Positions 16,992 through 24,084 of a stretch of 64,000 bases of DNA are shown here, piece after piece. Where the stretch lies: positions 57,548 to 121,547 of the forward strand of contig NZ_MWWU01000004.1 in assembly GCF_002259595.1 (NCBI RefSeq). Reading direction: 5' to 3'. The stretch comes from Aeriscardovia aeriphila. GTDB taxonomy: Bacteria > Actinomycetota > Actinomycetes > Actinomycetales > Bifidobacteriaceae. Each line of letters begins with the position of its first letter. Position 1 is the first letter of the stretch. The position numbers were made by a program, and so were the translations under genes. The notes beneath the pieces were generated by a model. It was not told the DNA's origin. It saw only the letters and a list, made by a program, of their open reading frames with translations, and did no database searches.

Positions 16992-18359
16992 TCAACGCGA
17001 AGCTCTCATCGACCTGCCAATCTGGAGAAGGGCGAGAGAAGAGAGAGCAGCCAGGAAAGCGAAGATTGCGCCAAAAGCTCCCAAAGCGGTCAAACCAACA
17101 TGGTCGTACACCACGCCAGAAACTGCAGCACCCAGCGCAATGCCCGTGTTGAAACTCATCGAATTGAGCGAGTTCGACAGGTTGAGCGAGCCAGGGTGAG
17201 TTTGAAGGGCAGAGTCGACGTAGCAGATCTGGGACGGTGAGTTTTGCAGGTAAATCAGGAAGCCTAAAGCCATCACCAACACGAAAACGCTTCCATGCAC
17301 GAGTACAGACGAGCTGCGAAGAGCCCACCAGCAGGCCGCACTCAACAGCACCAGCGTGAGCACCTGAACCGCGTAGAAGCTCCACATGCGTCCCAAAGGC
17401 TGCTCGATAGTCCCTCGACGAGCGAGCACGCCCGAGTAGAGGTTCGAGAACAGCGCCATCACGCCGAAAAGAATGAGCACCAAAGAGACGCGAGCCTGAG
17501 CGACCCCCGCGAACTGGGTCAATACCGGGGTGATATACGTATAGAAAACGTAGGTCGCAGCCGCGCCGAAGATGACGCAAGCGCAGCCCAAAACGATGCG
17601 AAGGTCGCTAAACAGCAGGAATTGACGAAGAATACCCACCGCCGAGGTGCTCTTACTGGCAGGCAGAACGGCGATGTCCACAAGGAGAAGGGCGATGGTC
17701 AGAAGCGTAATGGAGTGGAAAGCCCAACGCCAACCGGAAGTTTGGGCGAGCCACGTGCCTGCGGGGACGCCAAACACCGAGGCCAGCGAGAAGCCGGAGA
17801 AAACCCAAGCCATGAAGCGAGTGCGCTTGCTGCTTTCAGCGACTTGAGGGGCGAAGGTCATGTCCACAGCAACCAAGCCACCTGCGACGAGGGCAACGAT
17901 CATGCGAGAGAGAGCAAGAACGGCGTAATTGGGCGCGAAACCAGAGAGCGCGTTGCCGATGAGGAAGACGCTTACCATGGCCAGGTAGATGCGTTTTCGT
18001 TGGAATCTAGCGGAAAAGGCGGCGACGAGAGGGCAGGCGACGGCGTACACTGCGGCAAAAATCGACACCAGGTTGCCGACGAGCACTTGGGAAATATGCA
18101 AGCCTTGGGCTATGTCGGGCAGAATGCCCATCATGATGAACTCGTTCGCTCCCAGAACGAAGCTCGTCGTCACCAGGCAGATGACGGGTAGGGTCCAGAA
18201 GCGGCCGGGGATGATGGCGGATTCTTCGTCAGGCAAGTTTTGAGCGGCGTTCCGTGCGGCGCTGTTGTCAGGGTTCGCTGGAGCCTCCAGGTCGGTGGAG
18301 TTCTCGGGGTTCATATTCTGTTGACTCCTCGCCTGCTTCGTCGATGTCGCCTGTGCCAT
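16992..18359 (-). CDS. MFS transporter, DHA1 (drug:H+ antiporter) type
   Basis: A 455-residue major facilitator protein with 12 predicted membrane helices. The start of helix 1 reads FVLGANEFIMMGILPDIA. The loop after helix 2 has the basic SARFQRKRIY segment, and helix 4 reads LSRMIVALVAGGLVAVDMTFA. These features fit the DHA1 group near AraJ, PbuE and similar exporters. Likely role is proton-driven efflux of small molecules, sugars or nucleosides. The first ~45 residues are cytoplasmic and polar. The start at 18359 has GAAGG five bases upstream; an ATG at 18413 gives 18 more residues but has no ribosome site. It lies upstream of the pilus operon on the same strand, separated by 500 bp. Confidence 0.82.
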   Translation of the reverse strand: MAQATSTKQARSQQNMNPENSTDLEAPANPDNSAARNAAQNLPDEESAIIPGRFWTLPVICLVTTSFVLGANEFIMMGILPDIAQGLHISQVLVGNLVSIFAAVYAVACPLVAAFSARFQRKRIYLAMVSVFLIGNALSGFAPNYAVLALSRMIVALVAGGLVAVDMTFAPQVAESSKRTRFMAWVFSGFSLASVFGVPAGTWLAQTSGWRWAFHSITLLTIALLLVDIAVLPASKSTSAVGILRQFLLFSDLRIVLGCACVIFGAAATYVFYTYITPVLTQFAGVAQARVSLVLILFGVMALFSNLYSGVLARRGTIEQPLGRMWSFYAVQVLTLVLLSAACWWALRSSSVLVHGSVFVLVMALGFLIYLQNSPSQICYVDSALQTHPGSLNLSNSLNSMSFNTGIALGAAVSGVVYDHVGLTALGAFGAIFAFLAALSSLALLQIGRSMRASR

Positions 18360-18413
18360 CTGTACCTTCGCCTTTATATGTCCGCTCCTGCGCTTGCCGC
18401 GTACGCTTTCCAT

Positions 18414-19232
18414 TTAACGACGAGAGCCCGCCGAACAAGGCTGTGGCGTGGCGGGAGTCTGCGGGCGAGGAAAGAGCTTGCGAGCTGGCGGGAGCTCAGG
18501 AAATGGCATCAGCATGGTGACATCGTGGCTGCCTTATGCCCCAAAGGTGAAAAGAACGTGAAGACGCATCACCCCTACACCAGCACCACAGGCTAGAGCA
18601 GGCTGAAAAAGTGACTTTCCGAAAGTAAAAACGCCGAATATTTCAGTTGTAGTGAAGTAAAAACGGAAATTTTCTTTTTGTTTACGCACTTTACTTATTT
18701 TTTTCACCTGCTGAGAAAACAAATTAATGCACGAAAAGAAATACCACCGTTTGCAAAGAAAGAAGTAATTTCAACAATAACCCCACGAAAAATGAACTCC
18801 ACAGCTCAATTTTTTTATTTTCTTCCTTGTACTAAATACTCAATTAGCCACAAATTTAGGTGTCGTTTATTCTCGAACTATCAAGAACAGTTACATGTGA
18901 AACACCACTCTCCGTGCTTCTCGCCGTTCTGATGCTGTGTTTTATGCCCAGTAGCGCTCATGCACTACCCAGACATCGCTCCAGCAACCCGGCAGAGATC
19001 AGTGCGGTCAGAGTGGGCTTTTTGCTTTCTTGATGCCCTGTGCACAAAACAGGTAGTCAACAGTCTCAGCCACTGTTTCTACCTAGCACGCCAGTCTTTT
19101 ATCACCGTCGATACATCCCTTGTGGGGACTGTATCTTCGCATGCCTTGAGCACGGCGAAAAGATGAAGAGGACAAGACTGGACCAACACAAGGCATACAA
19201 AGCAGAAGCAGCATGCCCCTCCATCAGGGCAA
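18414..19232. other. AT-rich intergenic region between divergent MFS genes
   Basis: No convincing gene. Two copies of AGTAAAAACG (18624-18633 and 18656-18665) are spaced 32 bp, about three helix turns, and may be regulator sites. A short frame (18914-19033) encodes a signal-peptide-like segment, LLAVLMLCFMPSSAHALP, but is only 39 codons with no good ribosome site; it may be a remnant of a secreted-protein gene. Confidence 0.5.
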
Positions 19233-19294
19233 TGTTTCACGTGATATAGCTACACGCAGGCGCCTTCGCACACTGAGGGCGCCCGCTCGCTATA
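19233..19294 (+). promoter_or_regulatory. TTTCACGTGA palindrome and hairpin leader before the second MFS gene
   Basis: TGTTTCACGTGATATA (19233-19248) matches the parS consensus at 14 of 16 positions and runs into TATAGC (19245-19250), as at 7131. Stems TATAGC/GCTATA (19245-19250 with 19289-19294) and GGCGCC/GGCGCC (19259-19264 with 19278-19283) lie just before the ribosome site. Confidence 0.5.
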
Positions 19295-19309
19295 GACAGA
19301 GAGGAACCC

Positions 19310-20575
19310 ATGACCTCAACTACCTCCGCAAGCTCTGCTGAGCGCTCGAGCTTCACCTCTGAGCAGCTCACCCCACTGATGAGCTTGGGCATTATGTCCT
19401 TCTGCTTGGGCATGTCGCAGTTCATCATCGTCGGCATGCTGCCCAGCGTCGCACAAGCTTTGACCGGCGGCAACGCAGGCCAGGCAAACCAGCTCACCGC
19501 CGCCTACACCATCGGCATCTGCATCGGTCTGGTTCTCCTGCCTCTCGCCCGCAAGATGAACGCAAAGTGGTTCATCACCCTGCTCGCCGTATTCATGCTC
19601 GTCGGCAACCTTCTCACCTGGATGTTGGGCCTGGTGGGCGCCTCTGCCTTCGCCCCACTCCTCGTCGCCCGCTTCATCGCCGGCGTTCCTCACGGCACCT
19701 TCTTCGGTGTTGCATCCCTGATCGCCGCTCAGCTTGCCCCCAAAGGCAAGGAAGGCGCTGCAACCGCTATCGTCGTCACCGGTCAGACCGTTGCTGACGT
19801 CATCGGCATCCCACTCGGTGTTTACTTGGCTTCCACCATTGGTTGGGCTCCCGTCTTCCTCATCATCACCATTCTCAACGTTCTGGCTTTGCTGCTCGGC
19901 GTCTTCACCATTCCAGCGATCCCAGCGATGACGGGCGAAGCTGGCAAGAAGGGCTCTCTGATCGCCGCTATGAAGCGCGTCCCGTTCTGGGCTTATGCTG
20001 TGGCAACCTTCCTGGGTGGCTTGGGCTTCTTCACCTTCTACAACTTCGTTTCCGCTTGGGCTCAGAAGGACGCTGGCTTCTCCACTGGCTTTGCTGGTGG
20101 CGTAAAGTCCACGATCTGGCTCATGGTCGTCGCCGGCCTGGGTATGTTTGTCGGCTCGATTTTGGCTGGTAGGTTCGTTGACCAGTTCTCCCCAGCTCGC
20201 TCTTTGCTCATTGGTTTGACTTGGCAGAGCGTTGCTTTGGCTCTCTTGTGGCTCATCGCCCCTCATTCGGCCGTTTTCACTTACGTTCTCACCTTCCTGA
20301 TTACCGCTTCCCTGTTCTATGTGTCCGGTACTCCAGGCTTGATGGTGGCGAACGATCTGACTGCTCGCGGCCTTGCTGGTGGCGTTCTGTTCAACTTGAC
20401 GCTCAACGCTGGTAACTTTGTGGGCACCCAGGTGGGTAACTCGCTGGAGAAGGTCACTTCTTCTTACTTGCCATTCGCTGGCGTCGGCTTGGCCTTCACT
20501 CTCGTTTCCCTGTTGTTGACCGTTTACTTGGTCGTCGACGAGAAGCGTGAAACCCCATCCGTCATCAACGACTGA
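19310..20575 (+). CDS. MFS transporter, DHA1 type (AraJ/PbuE-like)
   Basis: A 421-residue major facilitator with 12 membrane helices. The first helix reads LGIMSFCLGMSQFIIVGMLP, and helix 4 has RFIAGVPHGTFFGVASLIAAQL, both characteristic of the AraJ/PbuE-like exporters. The role is probably proton-coupled efflux of purine-like compounds, sugars or drugs, which sequence alone cannot settle. The start ATG follows GAGAGGAACCC. The upstream leader can form a hairpin and the promoter carries the TTTCACGTGA palindrome. It is a single-gene unit ending at a strong terminator (20655). It shares only weak similarity with the other MFS protein upstream. Confidence 0.85.
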   Translation: MTSTTSASSAERSSFTSEQLTPLMSLGIMSFCLGMSQFIIVGMLPSVAQALTGGNAGQANQLTAAYTIGICIGLVLLPLARKMNAKWFITLLAVFMLVGNLLTWMLGLVGASAFAPLLVARFIAGVPHGTFFGVASLIAAQLAPKGKEGAATAIVVTGQTVADVIGIPLGVYLASTIGWAPVFLIITILNVLALLLGVFTIPAIPAMTGEAGKKGSLIAAMKRVPFWAYAVATFLGGLGFFTFYNFVSAWAQKDAGFSTGFAGGVKSTIWLMVVAGLGMFVGSILAGRFVDQFSPARSLLIGLTWQSVALALLWLIAPHSAVFTYVLTFLITASLFYVSGTPGLMVANDLTARGLAGGVLFNLTLNAGNFVGTQVGNSLEKVTSSYLPFAGVGLAFTLVSLLLTVYLVVDEKRETPSVIND

Positions 20576-20582
20576 TGGGTTT

Positions 20583-20644
20583 CTCAAGATTATCAGCGCT
20601 GTTTATTCCTCTCAGCTGAGAGTTTGCGCGCACTGATAATCTCC
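20583..20644. repeat. Inverted pair of GATTATCA elements around a palindrome
   Basis: CAAGATTATCAGCGC (octamer 20588-20595) and its inverse CACTGATAATCTC (20634-20641) flank the perfect 12-bp palindrome TCTCAGCTGAGA (20610-20621), directly after the MFS stop codon. The whole could form a long cruciform or RNA hairpin. Confidence 0.8.
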
Positions 20645-20654
20645 TATAGCTCTT

Positions 20655-20709
20655 CCCCGGCTTTCATACTGCGACCCAATGCGCAGGATGAGAGTCGGGG
20701 ATTTCTTTT
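20655..20709 (+). terminator. Terminator of the second MFS gene
   Basis: CCCCG-CTTTCAT-CTGCG (from 20655) pairs with CGCAG-ATGAGAG-CGGGG (to 20700), followed by ATTTCTTTT. The next gene's -10 starts five bases later. Confidence 0.8.
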
Positions 20710-20713
20710 GTGG

Positions 20714-20728
20714 GATAATGGGGCCATG
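20714..20728 (+). promoter_or_regulatory. -10 element implying a leaderless mRNA
   Basis: GATAAT (20714-20719) lies six bases before the ATG at 20726. Transcription would begin at or next to the start codon. No ribosome site is present. Confidence 0.6.
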
Positions 20729-21823
20729 GCATCGAAGAAGTCGCAGCAAGCACATACTTCACGCAGGACGGGCGCGGGTCGTACTCAGGCCAAACCTCGT
20801 TCCTCGCGCAGGGCGACTCCTTCGCGCAAGCCTCGCGCACCGCGTAATTCCAACGGCCCCCGTAATTCCCGCGTACCGCATAATTCTCGAGCCCCTCGCA
20901 AGCCTCGCACACCGCGCAACTCGAGCGGTACCCGCAACAGCTCACTCTCGCGTAATGCCAACGCTTCTGCGGCAACATCGCGGCTTTCCCCAGGCGTGCG
21001 CACCGGGCTTCTGGTCAGCCTGATCCTCGTTTTGGCGATGGTCGGCGTCTTCGTTTTCAGCAATATCCAGCAGGTCAAGTCGCTGGTTGCCCAGCAAAAT
21101 AGCGATGCCAGGCTCTACTCTTTCAACCCCGGCTACATCATTTCTGACAATCTTTTCTTCAACGACAAGGCGATGGACGAGGAGCAGGTTCAAACTTTCC
21201 TCAACACTCAAGGCCAAGATTGCCAGGGCGAGTGGTGCGTGAAAAGCCACCGTTTCGAGGTGCACGCTGAGGAGAAGGACGAGCTGTGTTCCGCCTACAC
21301 TCCGCCCGAGATTACCAGTACGGAAAATCGCAAAGCCGCTTCGCCCGTTGCAACGGGTGCGCAAGTGATCATGGCAGCCGCACGCAGCTGCCATATCAAC
21401 CCGCGCGCGCTGCTCGTTTTACTGCAAAAAGAGTCGGGCGTGGTGACGATGAGGAACCCGCAGGAGAAGAATTATCGCTTTGCTATGGGACTCAACTGCC
21501 CGGATAATGCGGCTTGCGATAAGAAATATGCGGGATTTTTCAATCAAGTATTTGGCGCGGCCAGGCGTTTTCAGTACTATCGCGCCAACCCTGGCCAGTA
21601 CCAGTTTTCCGCGCAGCATGTGAATTCTATTCGGTTTAATCCCAATGCTGCCTGCGGTTCGAGCAAAGTGTATATCGAGAATACGGCGACGGCTTTGCTC
21701 TATATTTACACGCCTTATCAGCCCAACCGTGCTGCTCTCGCAGGCAAGCCAGATAGTTGTTCGAGCTTTGGTAATCTCAATTTTGCCCGCCTGTGGGAGC
21801 AGTGGTTTGGCGCTCGCCAGTAA
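20726..21823 (+). CDS. Membrane-anchored hemagglutinin-like surface protein
   Basis: A 366-residue protein. The first ~95 residues are a very basic, repetitive cytoplasmic tail (units such as PRKPRAPRNS and PRNSSGTRNS). One membrane helix follows (about 97-118) and the rest is outside the cell. The outer domain has YSFNPGYIISDNLFFN, an NPRALLVLLQKESG segment with a conserved Glu, AMGLNCPDNAAC, and TALLYIYTPYQPN. This pattern belongs to a common actinobacterial family annotated as hemagglutinin or secreted protein. The LLQKESG helix recalls the catalytic region of lysozyme-like and GH73 hydrolases, so a wall-hydrolase role is possible but unproven. Six Cys suggest disulphides. Likely leaderless. 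Confidence 0.75.
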   Translation: MASKKSQQAHTSRRTGAGRTQAKPRSSRRATPSRKPRAPRNSNGPRNSRVPHNSRAPRKPRTPRNSSGTRNSSLSRNANASAATSRLSPGVRTGLLVSLILVLAMVGVFVFSNIQQVKSLVAQQNSDARLYSFNPGYIISDNLFFNDKAMDEEQVQTFLNTQGQDCQGEWCVKSHRFEVHAEEKDELCSAYTPPEITSTENRKAASPVATGAQVIMAAARSCHINPRALLVLLQKESGVVTMRNPQEKNYRFAMGLNCPDNAACDKKYAGFFNQVFGAARRFQYYRANPGQYQFSAQHVNSIRFNPNAACGSSKVYIENTATALLYIYTPYQPNRAALAGKPDSCSSFGNLNFARLWEQWFGARQ

Positions 21824-21928
21824 GCCTGCTGTTTAGGAAAGCTAGCGAGCAGTGGCAGACATTGCTGCAAGCAACTGTGTCCCGCACTGGATGGAGCGCA
21901 CCAGATGAAGCGAGAGCACAGTTCAGCG

Positions 21929-22966
21929 TTATGCCCACGGGTTGAGCATCACTTTAATTTCTCGACGCTCATCCATATCGCGATAGGCTTGCGCAGCCTT
22001 TTCCAACGGTAGTTCTTCAGTGAAAACTCGACCGGGGTTAATTTCGCGGTGCATAATCTTGTCAACAAACTCTGGCAACCAGCGGCGAACAGGAGCTGGG
22101 CCACCATGCACGTGAACTGCAGAGAAGAAGAGCATCTCACCATCAATGCTCTGATCGTGGGAAACACCAACAAAGCCGACTGACCCACCACGACGAGTAG
22201 ACCCAATGGCTTGCGTCATCGACTGCTGCGTACCCACAGCTTCTACTACTGATTGTGCTCCCAACCCATCGGTGAGCTGTTTGATGCGAGCAATGCCTTC
22301 CTCACCACGCTCAGCAACAATCTGGTCCGCGCCAAATTCACGAGCAATAGCAGCACGATCCTCATGCCGCGACATGGCAATCACATGCTTGGCACCCAAC
22401 ATTTTCGCCGACAATACGGCTTCCAAACCAACAGCACCATCACCCACGACGACTGCAGTGTCAGTGTGAGGCGTTACATCGGCAGCCCACGCGCCGTAAT
22501 AGCCTGTGCCAAAAACATCGGAGGCAGCAAGCAAGCTCGGGAACAGATCCTCATCAGGCGTGGAGCCATCGCCTACCCTCACGAGAGTTCCTTCAGCATT
22601 GGAAACACGCAGATACTGAGCTTGTGCCGCACCGACAAAATCGCGGTGAACGCAATCAGAAGGGTAGCCAGCCTGGCAAATAGGGCAGGTGCCATCAGAA
22701 GTAGCGAAAGAGCCAACAACAAAGTCGCCCTTCTTCAGGCCAGTGACAGAAGTGCCCAGCTCGACGATTTCACCAATATATTCGTGACCCATGGTGACAG
22801 GGCCGTTCTCATATGGTTTTTCAATACCGCGGAAAGGCCACAGGTCAGAACCACACACGCAGGCACGTACCACGCGAATCACGGCATCAGTAGGCTTATT
22901 AACATGCGGAACAGGAGCTTCCTCGACGCGTACATCGCCGGGAGCATACATGAATGTTTGAAGCAT
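21929..22966 (-). CDS. Zinc-type alcohol dehydrogenase (medium-chain dehydrogenase family)
   Basis: A 345-residue medium-chain dehydrogenase/reductase. Catalytic zinc ligands are seen in CVCGSDLW and GHEYIGE, and the NAD(P) loop is VVVGDGAVGLEAV. The structural-zinc lobe reads CPICQAGYPSDC: the third Cys of the usual C-x2-C-x2-C pattern is Gly, so that zinc is probably lost or weak. It may oxidise or reduce an alcohol or aldehyde; the substrate is not readable. It is divergent from a MerR regulator gene, the classic arrangement of aldehyde-responsive adhR-type switches. The MerR operator lies in the shared 185-bp gap. Confidence 0.85.
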   Translation of the reverse strand: MLQTFMYAPGDVRVEEAPVPHVNKPTDAVIRVVRACVCGSDLWPFRGIEKPYENGPVTMGHEYIGEIVELGTSVTGLKKGDFVVGSFATSDGTCPICQAGYPSDCVHRDFVGAAQAQYLRVSNAEGTLVRVGDGSTPDEDLFPSLLAASDVFGTGYYGAWAADVTPHTDTAVVVGDGAVGLEAVLSAKMLGAKHVIAMSRHEDRAAIAREFGADQIVAERGEEGIARIKQLTDGLGAQSVVEAVGTQQSMTQAIGSTRRGGSVGFVGVSHDQSIDGEMLFFSAVHVHGGPAPVRRWLPEFVDKIMHREINPGRVFTEELPLEKAAQAYRDMDERREIKVMLNPWA

Positions 22967-23059
22967 AGTCTGCCTTTCTTACCACGCTGACTTACCACAC
23001 TGTGTCAGTGGCAATCTAGAGGAACAAGGTTGTCAGTGCTCATGTTCTTCTATGCTAAA

Positions 23060-23079
23060 ACTTAAAGTCAGGTTTAAGT
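23060..23079. promoter_or_regulatory. MerR-type operator between merR and adh
   Basis: ACTTAAA-gtcagg-TTTAAGT is a 7-bp inverted repeat in the divergent promoter region. MerR proteins bind such dyads inside stretched -35/-10 spacers. Confidence 0.65.
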
Positions 23080-23151
23080 CAAAGTGTTGATGTTGCTTTC
23101 ACAACAGCAGCGAGAAACAAAGCAACCAGGAAACAGAGAGAAGAAAAAACT

Positions 23152-23718
23152 ATGAACGACAACAGTGCACCTCAGAACAACCAAATCTCCTTCACTGACC
23201 AGAACCATGCCTCTACACGGGGGCAAATGCGCAAACACAAGCCGCAGCATGAGGAACAGGAGACGTATAGCATTGGCCAAGCTGCAAAGATGCTTGGAGT
23301 TCCTTCATCCACCTTGCGTTTCTACGAAAAAGAGCATCTTCTTCCTCATATTTCTCGCTCCTCAACAGGCTTACGCCGCTATTGCGAGAACGACTTACGC
23401 CTTGCACAGCTCATCGAATGCTTAAAGGCCACAGGAATGCCACTCATAGAAATTCGCAGCTTCGTCGAACTTGTCGAACAAGGAGACGCATCTATTGATG
23501 CTCGCCTCGAATTCTTCCATCGTCAACAACGCAGATTAGAAGAGCAGAGAGCAGCGTTAGAAGCCCAACAAAACGCCTTAGACTTCAAAGTTTGGTACTA
23601 CTCCTGCGCTCAGCAAGCTGGAACAACACAAGCTCCTGAGCACCTTCTGCTTCAAGGAGTGAAGCAACGCCCTCAAATTCTTCGCATTGCTGGTATTGAC
23701 GCTGAAGCAGAATCCTAG
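23152..23718 (+). CDS. MerR-family regulator (AdhR-like)
   Basis: A 188-residue MerR protein. The N-terminal winged helix reads YSIGQAAKMLGVPSSTLRFY with the following wing segment GLRRYCENDLR. A long dimerisation coiled coil (about residues 105-145, RQQRRLEEQRAALEAQQ) follows. The C-terminal part has a single Cys (YYSCAQQ), not the paired metal-binding Cys of MerR or CueR, so it more likely senses an aldehyde or electrophile or a small organic ligand. It is preceded by a ~40-residue polar extension. It is transcribed away from the alcohol dehydrogenase gene, which is its probable target. Confidence 0.85.
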   Translation: MNDNSAPQNNQISFTDQNHASTRGQMRKHKPQHEEQETYSIGQAAKMLGVPSSTLRFYEKEHLLPHISRSSTGLRRYCENDLRLAQLIECLKATGMPLIEIRSFVELVEQGDASIDARLEFFHRQQRRLEEQRAALEAQQNALDFKVWYYSCAQQAGTTQAPEHLLLQGVKQRPQILRIAGIDAEAES

Positions 23719-23774
23719 CGAGCGTTGGCATGATCACAACCAGCCCTGGCGTGTTCGCACAAGCATTTTGCTTT

Positions 23775-24084
23775 CTTGCTAAATCAAAGCGGTCAGCTAT
23801 ACTTGAGGGCGAGCAGAAGCAGCGCGACCGTCGCTCGCCATTGGAGGTTACGACGGGTTTGCACGGCAACAGCAGGATCTCAATGGCAGATCTGCAAGCT
23901 TCTCCTCCACCAAGCCTGGTGACAGTGCACCAGCATCAGTGAACTCAACATGTACGAACAAGCATCGTACGGACGGGCGAGCTGAGCTACGCACGACACC
24001 AGCACGTCATACGTTACGCTCAGCGCCCGTTTGACAGGTGGCACAACCGTTGGCCTTAGTCACGGGTGCGGCAAAGGAGAAGGA
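23775..24084 (+). promoter_or_regulatory. Promoter and ~280-nt structured leader of the metal ATPase gene
   Basis: A promoter with a TTGCTA-like -35 about 16 bases before TATACT (23795-23800) would start RNA near 23807. Predicted stems include GGGCGAGC/GCTCGCC (about 23807-23838), GTACG/CGTAC (23952-23956 with 23966-23970) and GGGCG-AG-CTGAGC/GCTCAGCGCCC (23975-23987 with 24018-24028). The leader has no open gene and ends at AAAGGAGAAGGA. A metal-responsive riboswitch or attenuator is possible. I do not match it to a known class. Confidence 0.45.
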
